Numbered from the stretch's first letter, positions 53,456 through 63,070 are shown. The stretch: DNA of 64,000 nt from Syntrophaceae bacterium (GCA_013177825.1 JABLXX010000001.1:1-64000); one strand, 5' to 3'. Translations and numbers: made by a program. Notes: generated by a model not told the origin, from the sequence alone.

Positions 53456-53482
53456 AAAAAGCCCCCTCCCGGAGGAGGGGGC
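53456..53482 (-). terminator. Terminator of acyl-CoA synthetase gene
   Basis: GCCCCCTCC (53461-53469), loop CGGA, GGAGGGGGC (53474-53482). On the minus strand five T follow (53460-53456). Located 24 bases after the stop at 53506. Confidence 0.88.
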
Positions 53483-53505
53483 CGTCTTGCCGGACCGTCC
53501 CGGGA

Positions 53506-55152
53506 TCAGCCCGGGGCATCCTTCATGGAGATCCGCATCTCCCGCTTGAGGATCTTTCCCGTCGGGGTTTTCGGCAGGGCGTCTACGAAAACAACCTTCT
53601 TGGGGCATTTGAACGGTGCCAGATTCTTCCGGCAGTGGTCCATCACCTCCTGGGCCGTCATGGTCTCTCCGGGTTTCAGGACGATGATCGCCGTGACGAT
53701 CTCGACCCACTTGGGATCGGGCAGGCCGATGACGGCCACTTCCTGGACCCTCTTGTCCAGATAAATGGCGTCCTCCACCTCGCGGGTGGCCACGTTCTCT
53801 CCGCCCGTCTTGATCATGTCCTTTTTCCGGTCCGCCACGGTGATGTAACGGTCCGCGTCCATGATGCCGATGTCACCGGAATGGAACCAGCCGCCCTTCA
53901 TGGCCTCTTCCGTCTTTCCGGGCTCCTTGAAGTACATGATGAGCGCATGGGGACCTTTCCCGCAGATTTCGCCGGGGACGTCCGGGACTGCCACGACCTT
54001 CCCTTCGTCGTCTTCCAGGTGTGTTTCCATGTTGAGACCGCCCAGGCCGGCGGACCCGATCTTGGCGAGGGCATCCTTGGCCTTCAGGATCGTGTGATAC
54101 GGCGCGAGCTCCGTCTGGCCGTAGTAGTTGTAGATGCGTACGCCCGGCAGCCGCTCCATCATCTCTTTCAGGATCTCCATGGGCATGATGGAGGCGCCGT
54201 AATAGCATTTCTTCAGGCTCGAGAGGTCGTGCTTGTTGAATTCGGGATGGCGGAGCATGCCGATCCAGACAGTCGGAGGCGCGAAGAAGACGGTGGCCTT
54301 GAATTCGGCGATGCTTCTCAGGATCAGGCCGATGTCCGGCAGGGTCAGGACATTCGTCCCGCCGACCCAGAAGATGGGGTTCATGAAGACGTCCCGCTGG
54401 GCGCAGTGGTAGATGGGCAGGGCGTTGATGGAGATGTCGTCCTCGTCGTACTGTCCGTCGACAATGGCTCCCATATACTGGGCCATGAGCGCCTGGTTGC
54501 TGATGATGACCCCTTTGGGCAGGGCTTCCGTGCCACTGGTGTAAGTCATCTGGCAGGGATCCTCGATGTGGAGGATCACGTCCGGCTCGTCGGCGGGATA
54601 TTTCGAGTACCAGGCGTCGAAATCGAGAAACCGGTCGCTCGCGGACGGTTTGCCGGCACCCTGGTTCGACCAGATCCAGGTTTTCACCGTGGGCATATCG
54701 TCCAGCACATCCTTGACCAGGTCGAACAGGGCGTCCTCGACAATGAAGGCGACGCTTTCCGAGTGGTCGATGCAGTAGGAGATGTCCTTGCCCCGCAGCA
54801 GGTAATTGATGGCCAGGTAGATGGCGCCGATCTTGGCGCATCCGAGCCAGGTGATGACATGGTGGATCGTATTGTGGGCCAGGATGGCCACCCGGTCGTA
54901 CTTCTTCACGCCCAGGTCGGTCAGGGCGTTGGCCATCCGGTTGCACTCCTGTTCCAGCTGGCTGTAAGTGAGGGTTTTCCCCTGGAAGATGACCGCCGGC
55001 TTGTCGGGATAGTGGTAGGCGCTCCGGCGGATCATGTCGGCGATGACCCAGCGGTTCACCTTGTTGTAGCGGTTCATCAGGAATTCAAGGTTTTCCTTGT
55101 TGATGACATTGTATCGTTTCTTGTCTTCTTCCATCAGTGGTGCCCAGACCAT
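53506..55152 (-). CDS. AMP-forming acyl-CoA synthetase
   Basis: A 548-residue ligase that adenylates a carboxylate and forms its CoA ester. The phosphate-binding loop is YTSGTEALPKG, with further motifs YNYYGQTE, the GD hinge (HSGDIGIMD), RKKDMIKTGGENV and the catalytic lysine near TGKILK. The length fits medium- or long-chain fatty-acid and aromatic acid CoA ligases. ATG 55152 has AAGGAGG. It follows an enoyl-CoA hydratase gene by about 110 bases on the same strand, so the pair resembles a beta-oxidation unit. Substrate chain length is not readable. Confidence 0.91.
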   Translation of the reverse strand: MVWAPLMEEDKKRYNVINKENLEFLMNRYNKVNRWVIADMIRRSAYHYPDKPAVIFQGKTLTYSQLEQECNRMANALTDLGVKKYDRVAILAHNTIHHVITWLGCAKIGAIYLAINYLLRGKDISYCIDHSESVAFIVEDALFDLVKDVLDDMPTVKTWIWSNQGAGKPSASDRFLDFDAWYSKYPADEPDVILHIEDPCQMTYTSGTEALPKGVIISNQALMAQYMGAIVDGQYDEDDISINALPIYHCAQRDVFMNPIFWVGGTNVLTLPDIGLILRSIAEFKATVFFAPPTVWIGMLRHPEFNKHDLSSLKKCYYGASIMPMEILKEMMERLPGVRIYNYYGQTELAPYHTILKAKDALAKIGSAGLGGLNMETHLEDDEGKVVAVPDVPGEICGKGPHALIMYFKEPGKTEEAMKGGWFHSGDIGIMDADRYITVADRKKDMIKTGGENVATREVEDAIYLDKRVQEVAVIGLPDPKWVEIVTAIIVLKPGETMTAQEVMDHCRKNLAPFKCPKKVVFVDALPKTPTGKILKREMRISMKDAPG

Positions 55153-55264
55153 GTGAGGCCTCCTTCAGCTCGTGTCAAAGGTTGATGAATGATGGGATGA
55201 ACCATGAGTGCCATGCCAGAGCTGACCGGCGTTGTCCTTTCACCTCCTTTCCGTCGGCGCGGAT

Positions 55265-56041
55265 TTACTTTCCTTTCCAGAGAGGTTTTCGTTTTTCGAG
55301 AAAGGCCCGCATGCCCTCCCGGGCATCCCCGGCAAAGAGATTTCCAACCATGATCTCGCTGCCGAAGGTGTAGGCCTGTTCGTCGTCGAGGTTGACCTGC
55401 GTGTAAAAAGCGCGCTTGCCGATGGCGAGCGTCAGGGGACTTGCCTGGGCGATCTCTTCCGCCAGGGACAGGGTCTCCGTCTCGAGGCGGTCGAGGGGAA
55501 CCACTCGGTTTACCAGACCCCATTCCAGGGCTTCCCGGGCGGTGACCATGCGGCCGGTGAACAGCATCTCCAGGGCCCGTTTCCGGCCGACGGCCCGGAC
55601 AAGAGGAATGGCCGGCGTGGTGCAGAACACGCCGATCCTGACTCCCGGCGTGCCGAAGGTCGCGTCCTCTTCAGCCAGGGCAAGATCGCAGGCCGCCACG
55701 AGCTGGCATCCGGCGGCGGTGGCCACGCCGTGGACCTGGGCAATAACGGGCTGCGGGAGCTTCTGGAGCCTGTGCATGAATGCGCTGCAGGTCCGGAAGA
55801 TATCCTGGTAATGCGGGAAGTCGCCGTCCACCATCTCGCCGAGGTTGTGTCCCGACGAGAATACCTTGCCGGCGGCGCGTATGATCAGGACCCGGACGGA
55901 CTCGTTCCCGGCGACGTGATCCGTCAGGAGAGCCAGTTCCCGGAGCATGTCCAGAGAGAGGGCGTTCCTCCGCTCCGGATGGTTCAGGGTTAGGACTCCG
56001 ATGGGACCGAACGTCTCGAACCGGATGAACCGGAATTCCAA
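55265..56041 (-). CDS. Enoyl-CoA hydratase/isomerase family protein (ECHDC3-like)
   Basis: A 258-residue crotonase. I take TTG 56041 as start because a perfect site, AAAGGAGGAG, stands just before it; ATG 56077 would add 12 residues with a weaker site. CoA-binding and oxyanion-hole signatures are AAGKVFSSGHNLGEM and HGVATAAGCQLVAACDLALA, with TFGTPGVRIGVF after. Positions of the two catalytic glutamates of true hydratases are not clearly conserved (GVRIG), so the activity could be another crotonase reaction. It lies upstream of the acyl-CoA synthetase gene. Confidence 0.86.
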   Translation of the reverse strand: MEFRFIRFETFGPIGVLTLNHPERRNALSLDMLRELALLTDHVAGNESVRVLIIRAAGKVFSSGHNLGEMVDGDFPHYQDIFRTCSAFMHRLQKLPQPVIAQVHGVATAAGCQLVAACDLALAEEDATFGTPGVRIGVFCTTPAIPLVRAVGRKRALEMLFTGRMVTAREALEWGLVNRVVPLDRLETETLSLAEEIAQASPLTLAIGKRAFYTQVNLDDEQAYTFGSEIMVGNLFAGDAREGMRAFLEKRKPLWKGK

Positions 56042-56107
56042 GATGCTCCTCCTTTCGGGATCCGACGGACCGGTCATGCCGGGGCCGCCATAAGCTGTCG
56101 AAAAGGA

Positions 56108-57070
56108 TCAGCGGGAGGCCTGGTCCCGACCGCTTTTTTTGGCTCGGTACAGGGCCTGGTCGGCGGCTTCCAGAAGTTCACGCGTCGTCTGGCCTGCTTT
56201 TTTCGAGGCCACGCCCACAGAGATGGTCGGATGGGGAAGTTCTCTTTCCTCCATGGCAATGGGAGGTGCTTCGCGCAGCGACTGGCAGAGCCGCTGTGCG
56301 ATCCAGTCAGCCTCGGATTCATCGACATGGGGGACGACGATCACAAATTCATCGCCCCCGTAACGGCCGAGCGGTTCGGAAGGACGGAGATGGCTGGCAA
56401 GAATCCGGGAAACCGAATGGAGGATCCGGTCACCGCACAGATGTCCGTAATGATCGTTGAAATTCTTGAAATGGTCGATGTCGATCATGAAGACCGTGAG
56501 TGGGATCCCGCCCACTTCGCAGCGCCTGCAGAGACGTTCCAGGGCGTTGTCGATCCAGTGGCGGTTGTGGATTCCCGTGAGGGCGTCGACGGTTCCATAG
56601 AGCTGGTAGACCTCGTCGAGCTGGTTGTTCCTGGTCAGGACGTGGTCCGTGTTCCGGAGACGACAGGTCAGGATGACGAGCAGGTTGCATGCCGCTGCGT
56701 GGGAAGAATGGACCAGGGACCAGAGGATGTCCTCGTCCATGACGAGGAGCTGGCAGATTTCGTGTGCCACTGCAAATGCCGAGGTCAGCTTGCCGTCGAG
56801 GACGGACATCTCGCCGACGGTCTCGCCGGCGCCCAGGATCGTGAGGGGATCCGCATCCATCGATTCCAGGTGAATCCTCACCTTGCCACTCAGGATCAGG
56901 TAAACGTTCGTATTCGAACGGCCGGGCTGGAGCAGGATTTCTCCCTCCTGCAGGGTCCTGATGCTGCATGCCTCCAGGAGGCCCATGATGGAATCCAGAT
57001 TGACGTAACGGAAGAGCCGAATGCGCTCCAGGTCCTCTCGGGGCACGTTGTCGAGAAAAATTGTCGTCAT
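56108..57070 (-). CDS. cNMP-binding domain / diguanylate cyclase fusion
   Basis: A 320-residue signalling protein. Residues 15-135 form a Crp-type beta-roll (GEILLQPGRSNTNVYLILSGKV; GEMSVLDG). Residues 160-315 are a GGDEF domain with the intact active site RYGGDEF (236-242). The inhibitory site upstream reads R229-x-x-E232 instead of RxxD, so product inhibition may be weak. The N-terminal cassette lacks the PRxAT-type arginine pattern (DGKLTSAFA), so binding of a cyclic nucleotide is uncertain. A good promoter precedes it; it is probably transcribed alone. Confidence 0.87.
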   Translation of the reverse strand: MTTIFLDNVPREDLERIRLFRYVNLDSIMGLLEACSIRTLQEGEILLQPGRSNTNVYLILSGKVRIHLESMDADPLTILGAGETVGEMSVLDGKLTSAFAVAHEICQLLVMDEDILWSLVHSSHAAACNLLVILTCRLRNTDHVLTRNNQLDEVYQLYGTVDALTGIHNRHWIDNALERLCRRCEVGGIPLTVFMIDIDHFKNFNDHYGHLCGDRILHSVSRILASHLRPSEPLGRYGGDEFVIVVPHVDESEADWIAQRLCQSLREAPPIAMEERELPHPTISVGVASKKAGQTTRELLEAADQALYRAKKSGRDQASR

Positions 57071-57108
57071 GGGTCCTGTCGCTGGTGAAGGATGAAGAAA
57101 GTTTAGTA

Positions 57109-57137
57109 CCTATAAATGGCCTGCTGTATTCTGTCAA
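57109..57137 (-). promoter_or_regulatory. Sigma-70 promoter of cNMP/GGDEF gene
   Basis: Minus strand perfect TTGACA (57137-57132) and TATAGG (57114-57109) with 17 bases between. Confidence 0.72.
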
Positions 57138-57345
57138 GAATTCAGGTGCAGGTTTTCGTGTTCGGGACTTGCCCCGCGGACTGCCGGATCGCCCGGAATC
57201 ACCGGGCGCTTCTTCTCCGGAGCAACTGGGCGGAAGATCCCCTTTTCACGCGGCATGCGTTTCAGGGTGACGCGGTTGAAGCCGGAGTGATCCTTGCCGT
57301 CCGGGAAAAGCGACGCAGACCGTCTCATCCCTGGAAAGGGGAGGG

Positions 57346-57636
57346 TCAATGAAAATGCGGATCCACCGATTCTCTAAAGGGAATGCGGCCGAACTGCTCC
57401 TCGTATCGTTCCAGGTTCTTCGTGAGCAGATCGATGATCCGCTTCACGTGAGAAGGGCTCACAATGATCCTGGACACCAGGTGGATCCCCCCGGGGGAGC
57501 TCAGGAGCCAGTCCAGAATGAATTCCTCGGGGTTGAACGCCACGGCCAAGTTGTTGCTGTAGCGTCCCCGCGCCATGTCGTCGCCGGTGATGATCTGGAC
57601 GCTCTGCTGGGGGGGAGTCGTCGATTCGTTCGACAT
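57346..57636 (-). CDS. DUF3467 protein
   Basis: A 96-residue protein started at ATG 57636 (AAAGGAGA upstream). The family pattern is clear: GRYSNNLAVAFNPEEFILDWLL, then RIIVSPSHVKRIIDLLTKNLERYEEQFG. DUF3467 proteins are small, widespread and uncharacterised. It lies 40 bases downstream of the radical SAM gene on the same strand, so it may be cotranscribed with it. Confidence 0.84.
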   Translation of the reverse strand: MSNESTTPPQQSVQIITGDDMARGRYSNNLAVAFNPEEFILDWLLSSPGGIHLVSRIIVSPSHVKRIIDLLTKNLERYEEQFGRIPFRESVDPHFH

Positions 57637-57676
57637 CAGAATCTCCTTTCGTTGCCGAATAAGATGGAAACTGCGT

Positions 57677-59122
57677 TCAAACCGCATCCCGGACCCGCCT
57701 TTCCAGAAGGCGGATCTCCCGGGCCGTCTCCGACGGATCGTCGGGACGGGTCGCCCGGCAAAGCTCCGTGAAGGCCGGCGGATTCTCCCGGTGCAGGAGG
57801 AATTCGAGAAACGCCAGGTCGTAATAAACCCGGCGGGTTTCATAGAGGGGATCGCCGCCGTGGACGAGACGGTTCATGTCCCGGGCGAGATCACAGAGAA
57901 GAAAAAAACGCTCCGGCTCCAGGCCGCGGCGGGGAGCGAAGTGTTCCGTACCGCCCGTTTCCCGGAGGAGGCCGTCTCTCTCCAGTTCCTCCCTGAGCGG
58001 CGTTCCCGGATAGGGAATGACGGCCTCCGTATAGGCGATTTCGGCGCCACTCTCAAAGATCATCTTGGCCAGCCGGATGGTCTCCACGACGGTTTCCGGC
58101 GTGTCCAGGGGGCCCAGGAGGATGAAATTGACAACGGGCGTCAGGTCCTGCTCGACGCACAGGGACACCCCGCGGAGCACATCCTCAGGGTGGATGCCCT
58201 TCCGGTAGGAATCGAGAATCTCCTGAGAGCCCGACTCGGCGCCGATGTAGAGGGCCCGGAATCCGGCCTCCCGAAGCATGCCCGCCAGAAGCGGCGTCCG
58301 GCAGAGGTCGTCGATCCGCCCCTGGGCGTAGTATGCCGCTCCCCGGTTCAGGCCTCCGCCGGTCATGGCGGCACAGAGCTCCCGGATCCGCCGGCCGTCC
58401 ACGGTGAAATTGTCGTCGGTGAACATGATCCGCTTCGCTCCCCCTCCGATGAGGAGCCGGATTTCCTCCACCAGGGAGCCGGCGGATCGCATGCGCACGG
58501 ACCCGCCATAGAGGGAGCGAATGGAGCAGAAAGTGCAGCGGTGGGGGCATCCCCGGCTGGAGGAGAGGCTCTGCGTCCGGTAGCATGCATTTCCCAGAAG
58601 ATGGTGGGCCGGCAGGTGGAGGGCGTCCAGGTCCGGCACGGGGGGCCGCTCCGGGCCGCAGACGACGCCTCGGGGGCCGCGGAAGCTGACGCCGGCGATC
58701 CCTTCGAGGCTCCGTTCCCGGAAAATGGCCTGCACCAGGTCCGGAAAGGACTCCTCTCCCTCGCCCCGGACCACGGCGTCGATCGTTTCGTGCCGTTCCA
58801 GAATCGCTTCGTGGAGCACGGTGCCGTGGACTCCTCCCAGGACGGTGAAGAGGCCCGGATCTGCGTCCTTTGCCGTCCGGAAGACCTTCACGGCCGAGGG
58901 AAAACTGTTCGTCAGGGCCGTGACGCCCAGGATCCGGGGGCGACTGCCGGCGATTCGTTCCCGGAGAAGAGAGAGTCCTTCCAGCGACGAAGGGGCGAGA
59001 TCCAGGTCGACGATCTCGACTCCGATTCCCCGGTCCGGCAGGGAGCCTGCGACGGCGGCCAGCCCCAGGGGCGGAATCTCCGCCTGTCCGTTGAAGAACG
59101 GATTGACGAGCAGGACATTCAT
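57677..59122 (-). CDS. B12-binding-type radical SAM protein
   Basis: A 481-residue protein started at ATG 59122. The N-terminal B12-binding-like domain (about 1-150) has LLVNPFF and PPLGLAAVAGSL, LGGVHGTVLHE, and ETIDAVVRGEGEESFPDL. The radical SAM domain has the standard cluster motif C192-x3-C196-x2-C199 (SSRGCPHRCTFC) and IGAESGSQEIL. It resembles Mg-protoporphyrin cyclase BchE/HpnP-like enzymes. The cobalamin DxHxxG motif is not seen. It resembles the gene at 49766 only in outline. Substrate unknown. Confidence 0.86.
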   Translation of the reverse strand: MNVLLVNPFFNGQAEIPPLGLAAVAGSLPDRGIGVEIVDLDLAPSSLEGLSLLRERIAGSRPRILGVTALTNSFPSAVKVFRTAKDADPGLFTVLGGVHGTVLHEAILERHETIDAVVRGEGEESFPDLVQAIFRERSLEGIAGVSFRGPRGVVCGPERPPVPDLDALHLPAHHLLGNACYRTQSLSSSRGCPHRCTFCSIRSLYGGSVRMRSAGSLVEEIRLLIGGGAKRIMFTDDNFTVDGRRIRELCAAMTGGGLNRGAAYYAQGRIDDLCRTPLLAGMLREAGFRALYIGAESGSQEILDSYRKGIHPEDVLRGVSLCVEQDLTPVVNFILLGPLDTPETVVETIRLAKMIFESGAEIAYTEAVIPYPGTPLREELERDGLLRETGGTEHFAPRRGLEPERFFLLCDLARDMNRLVHGGDPLYETRRVYYDLAFLEFLLHRENPPAFTELCRATRPDDPSETAREIRLLERRVRDAV

Positions 59123-59554
59123 CGGCGGAATCTCTTTTTTTCGATGGGATTTCGGAGTTGCGCGGTTGCCGGCCCCTGCTCTCCCGATGCCGCAATGCCG
59201 TTCGCCGGTGGAAGAGCAGCGGAGGGGCTTCCCGGATGAACGTCGTGAAGGTAGGACGAAACGGTCCAGTGTGTCAATGTCGAATCGTTCTGTCCGGAGA
59301 ATCCGGTCCGGCGTCGAGGGAAAGAGTCCTCCGCGGCCGGTCCTCCGTTGCATGAACCACCGCGTCGTACAGGGGGGATCGGCCATGAAAGCGATCCGGA
59401 TGAACCACTCCCCGGCAAGGTGGTGGAATTCACGATACGGCGCGAGAGGATATTTTGCCGACACGCCCCCTGCTGCGGTTTTCCCGACTCCAGGGAAGGG
59501 CGAACAGCGGCTCAGGGAGCAGGCGGCGAAACAGGAAATCGAGGCAGAATCGGT
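59123..59554. other. Intergenic stretch between radical SAM and MFS genes
   Basis: About 430 bases without a convincing gene on either strand. The only clear signal is the promoter at 59248-59277. The frame upstream of the radical SAM ATG stays open to 59464, but it lacks a start signal and family features. Confidence 0.55.
59248..59277 (-). promoter_or_regulatory. Sigma-70 promoter of radical SAM-DUF3467 unit
   Basis: Minus strand perfect TTGACA (59277-59272) and TACCTT (59253-59248), 18 bases apart, giving a leader of about 120 bases. Confidence 0.55.
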
Positions 59555-60838
59555 TCAGGAAACCGGCTCCCGTCCGTCGCCGCCCTTGGAATCGGAAAGC
59601 GCAACGACCAGCCCCAGGGACAGGATGACAAATCCCAGAGAGACATGGAAAAGGACGCTGAAGCCCGATCCGAGCGCGACGAGCATTCCTCCCAGGTACG
59701 GCACCAGGCAGTATGCCAGATCCAGCGTGAACAGGTTCATGTTGGTGTTCAGGCCCCGGAGCGGTGGAGGCGAGGCGGTGAAGATCAGGGCGCTCAGGAG
59801 GGGCAGGGCGACGCCCACGGACAGCCCGTAGAGTCCGGCCAGGCCGTAGTAGACGGAAGGCGTTCCGGCCCGGGGGAGGATCAGGAGGGAAAGTGCCAGT
59901 AGCCCCAGCCCGGCCATCAGGAAGCGCCGTTTGTTCAGCCGGTCGAAGAGGGTGCTTCCGAAGACGCGCACGGCGATCATCGTCGTCGTAAAGATCGTGA
60001 AGAAAAGGCCCACGTCGCCGGCGCGCAGTTCCAGGGACAGATCCTTCAGGAAATAGAAGAACATCGCATGGGCCATGTAGACGAGAAGGGTGGCGGTCAG
60101 AAGAAGGAGCACCGCCCGGATCCGGAAGTTATGCCGGATCTCGGCTATGGAGGGGCGGCGAAGCAGCGCCCCGTCCATGGCCCGCACGGCCTCGGCGAGG
60201 CGCCGGCGCAGGAGGACGAGGAGCCCGATGGCGGCAACGGAAAAGACCGACACGCCCGCGTAGAGGTCGGCTTCGCTGCGCACGCCGGGCAGGAGCGCCT
60301 CGCAGAGCGGCGGGATGACGGCATAGGGAATCATCGTCGCCACGCTGAGGGCGCCGAAGCCCTGGCCGCTCCTTTCCTTCGGGATGAAGTTCACGATGAG
60401 GGCGATCGCGGAGGAGGTGAGAAGAACGAAGGCCGTGCCGTGGGCGATCCGCAGGACGATCATGGCGGGCACCGTGACGACCCACAGGTAGGAGAAGGAG
60501 CACAGGATCAGGAGGACCAGCGAGGCCATCAGGATGAACCAGGCGTTCCGCACGTGGAGCCAGGGAAGGATGACCAGGCGCAGGATAAAGGCCGCCATCG
60601 GCTCCAGGCCGACCAGGAAGCCCCGCCAGACCACTGGAATGTCGATGGTTCCCAGGTAGTGGTAAAAGCCATAGAAGACGCTGACGTTGCCGAAGGCCGC
60701 CATGACGACGAGGCAGAGGGAGAGGAACTCGAAGGACCAGAGTTTTTGTGTGTTCGTGGATTCGCTCAAGAATCGAGCCCCTTGATTCTGACGGTGTGCG
60801 GTGTTTGTCGCGGGGGCTTCCGTCGGTTGCGGAAACAT
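59555..60838 (-). CDS. Major facilitator superfamily transporter
   Basis: A 427-residue protein started at ATG 60838 (AGGGAG upstream; ATG 60874 possible). Twelve hydrophobic helices. The MFS loop motif is partly kept in FDRLNKRRFLM, and LLTSSAIALIVNFIPKERSGQGFG matches the conserved region of helices 4-5. An extended N-terminus of about 35 residues (EAPATNTAHRQNQGARF) is unusual. Substrate unknown. The glcD-like gene lies 120 bases upstream on the same strand. Confidence 0.85.
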   Translation of the reverse strand: MFPQPTEAPATNTAHRQNQGARFLSESTNTQKLWSFEFLSLCLVVMAAFGNVSVFYGFYHYLGTIDIPVVWRGFLVGLEPMAAFILRLVILPWLHVRNAWFILMASLVLLILCSFSYLWVVTVPAMIVLRIAHGTAFVLLTSSAIALIVNFIPKERSGQGFGALSVATMIPYAVIPPLCEALLPGVRSEADLYAGVSVFSVAAIGLLVLLRRRLAEAVRAMDGALLRRPSIAEIRHNFRIRAVLLLLTATLLVYMAHAMFFYFLKDLSLELRAGDVGLFFTIFTTTMIAVRVFGSTLFDRLNKRRFLMAGLGLLALSLLILPRAGTPSVYYGLAGLYGLSVGVALPLLSALIFTASPPPLRGLNTNMNLFTLDLAYCLVPYLGGMLVALGSGFSVLFHVSLGFVILSLGLVVALSDSKGGDGREPVS

Positions 60839-60959
60839 TTCCTTGATGCTCCCTCTGGAAATCCCCGGCCGCACCCCCGCGGATGTTCGTTATGATATGG
60901 TGCGGGAGGCGTCACGGTTGCGCCCTGCCCTGCATCACTCGTCGCCGGCGCGCAAATCC

Positions 60960-62360
60960 TCAGGGCAGGGGAGAGAAGACTTTTCCCGGATTCAGGATGC
61001 CCTGCGGATCGAAGAGCGCCTTGATGCGCCGCTGCAGGCGGATGCTCTCGGGGGACAGCTCCAGGGACAGGTATTTGCTCTTCATCATGCCGATGCCGTG
61101 CTCCCCGGAAATCGTTCCGCCCATGTCCAGCACAAGCTTCAGAATCTCCTCGATCCCCCGGTCGATGCGCTCCCGGGCCTCCAGGGTCTCCGCCGTCATG
61201 CTGAGGTGCAGATTCCCGTCCCCAGCGTGGCCGAAGGTATAGATCTTCATGCCGTAGGCCGCCTCCAGGGGGGGTAGCTTTCGCACAAAATCGGCGATGC
61301 AGCGGATGGGGACCACGATGTCCTCGTGGACATCCAGGAGGTAGCGCTCCTCGATCCGGAGGGACACGGACTTGCGGACATCCCACATGCGCTCCCGACG
61401 CCGTGCGTCCGGGGCGAGCAGCACCTGGTCCGCCCCCGATCCCAGGCAGATTTCCCCGATCGCCTCGATCTCCCGGGCGATGATTTCCGGAGCGCCGTCC
61501 GTCTCGATTAGAAGGAACGCGCCGGCGTCCCGCACACCGTCGAAAGGCAGAAGGTCCCCGACAAGGTCGAGGCAGTGCCGGTCCAGGAACTCCACAACGC
61601 AGGGGACGTAACCCGCGCACAGGACCGCCCGGATGGCTTCCATGGCGCTGGAGAGGCTTGGGCAGAGGGCCACCAGCGTCGTGATCGCCGGGGGATGCGG
61701 GATCAGTTTGAGGATGAGCTGTGTGATGACTCCCAGGGTTCCCTCGGAGCCGACCAGGAGGCGGGTCAGGTCATAGCCAACGACACCCTTGCGGGTCCGG
61801 ACGCCCGTGCGGAGCAGTTCCCCCGTGGGCAGAACCGCCTCGAGGCCCAGGATGTATTCCCGGGTGACGCCGTACTTCACGCAGGAAGGGCCTCCGGCGT
61901 TCGTGGCGGCGTTTCCCCCGATGGAGCAGGTATCAAAGCTGGCGGGATCGGGAGGGTAGTACAGGCCCGCCTCCCGGGCGGCGTCCTTGAGGTCCTTGTT
62001 CAGAACGCCCGGTTCGACCACCGCCAAAAAGTTATCCCGGTCGATGGTCAGGATCCGGTTCATCTTCGCCAGGGACAGGAGTACGCCGCCGTGAATCGGA
62101 ACGGCGCCTCCCGCCAGGCCCGTTCCGAGTCCCCGTGGCGTGACGGGGAAACGGAGCTCGTTGGCGAGCTTGAGGAGCGCACAGACCTGGTCGGCGGCCG
62201 TCGCCTCGACGACAAGCTCCGGCATGGCAAAGGCCTCGACGGTCCCGTCCCTGCCGAAAGGCTCTTTCTTTACGGGGTCTTCGAGCACCAAGGCGGGTGC
62301 GACGGCTTCCCGGATGCGGGCGACGGTTTCCGGTTCGAGGGGGCGGAAGTTCGATGCCAT
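60960..62360 (-). CDS. FAD-linked oxidase, GlcD/lactate dehydrogenase-like
   Basis: A 466-residue flavoprotein of the VAO/PCMH family. FAD binding is shown by PVTPRGLGTGLAGGAVP and by CSIGGNAATNAGGPSCVKYG. The C-terminal domain ends with FGHAGDGNLH, ISGEHGIGMMKSKYL and DPQGILNPGK, which match GlcD/D-lactate dehydrogenase (cytochrome) types. It oxidises a 2-hydroxy acid. In anaerobes such enzymes often work with an iron-sulfur subunit and electron-transfer flavoprotein; neither is adjacent. It starts seven bases after the ABC permease gene. Confidence 0.9.
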   Translation of the reverse strand: MASNFRPLEPETVARIREAVAPALVLEDPVKKEPFGRDGTVEAFAMPELVVEATAADQVCALLKLANELRFPVTPRGLGTGLAGGAVPIHGGVLLSLAKMNRILTIDRDNFLAVVEPGVLNKDLKDAAREAGLYYPPDPASFDTCSIGGNAATNAGGPSCVKYGVTREYILGLEAVLPTGELLRTGVRTRKGVVGYDLTRLLVGSEGTLGVITQLILKLIPHPPAITTLVALCPSLSSAMEAIRAVLCAGYVPCVVEFLDRHCLDLVGDLLPFDGVRDAGAFLLIETDGAPEIIAREIEAIGEICLGSGADQVLLAPDARRRERMWDVRKSVSLRIEERYLLDVHEDIVVPIRCIADFVRKLPPLEAAYGMKIYTFGHAGDGNLHLSMTAETLEARERIDRGIEEILKLVLDMGGTISGEHGIGMMKSKYLSLELSPESIRLQRRIKALFDPQGILNPGKVFSPLP

Positions 62361-62367
62361 GGCGTCC

Positions 62368-63042
62368 TCAGAAGCTCCGGTGCTCGAAGCCCGGGAGCCG
62401 GAGGCGGGCCTCCAGCGCCTGGAGAAGGAGCGTCGCCAGGGTCGTCATCACGAGGTAGCAGGCGCCGACCAGGAGAAACACCTCGGTGAACTTGAAGGAG
62501 TCGGAGGCGAGGATCTTCCCTTCTCCCGTCAGCTCGATGCAGGTGATCATGTAGGCCAGGGAGGAATACTTGATCAGGTAGATGATCTCGTTCCCGCAGC
62601 CGGGAAGGGCGCGGCGCATGGCCTGGGGCAGGATCACCGAGAAGATCGTCTGCGTCCGGGTGAAGCCCAGGGAGTGGGCCGCCAGCATCTGTCCACGCTT
62701 GATGGACAGGAGCGCTCCCCGGATGTACTCGGAGTGATAGGCGGCGCTGCAGAGAGTGAATCCCAGGATTGCCGCGGTGAAGGGCGTCAGGTAGACGTTC
62801 CAGTAGGGAAGGCCGAAATACCAGACGAAGAGCTGGACGATCAGGGGGATGCCCCGGAATATGGTGACGTAGAGATTCGCCGTGGAGGAGACGGCGCGGT
62901 TGCCGAAGACCCGCAGGGTCCCTACGAGGATGCCCAGCAGGAGCCCCAGGGTTGCGGAGGGGACGATGAGCTGGATGCTCACCCAGAACCCCCGGAGCAG
63001 GGCCGGTGCCGCCTCATTCTGTATGTAGAGCCACTCTTCCAT
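62368..63042 (-). CDS. Polar amino acid ABC transporter permease
   Basis: A 224-residue inner-membrane protein of the HisM/GlnP type. About five helices. The EAA-like coupling loop is AHSLGFTRTQTIFSVILPQAMRRALPG, followed by GNEIIYLIKYSSLAY, the family core. N-terminal PALLRGFWVSIQLIVPS is typical. The ATPase gene (63520-64000) lies upstream across a repeat-filled 480-base gap, and no substrate-binding protein gene is in the window. Confidence 0.9.
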   Translation of the reverse strand: MEEWLYIQNEAAPALLRGFWVSIQLIVPSATLGLLLGILVGTLRVFGNRAVSSTANLYVTIFRGIPLIVQLFVWYFGLPYWNVYLTPFTAAILGFTLCSAAYHSEYIRGALLSIKRGQMLAAHSLGFTRTQTIFSVILPQAMRRALPGCGNEIIYLIKYSSLAYMITCIELTGEGKILASDSFKFTEVFLLVGACYLVMTTLATLLLQALEARLRLPGFEHRSF

Positions 63043-63070
63043 GACGATTCTCTTTCGGTCGTACTGTTCG

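Noticed and set aside
60923-60970. Nine-base inverted repeat CCCTGCCCT / AGGGCAGGG at the glcD-like stop codon
   Set aside because: Thirty-base spacer and no T-run; may be chance in GC-rich DNA, so not called a terminator.
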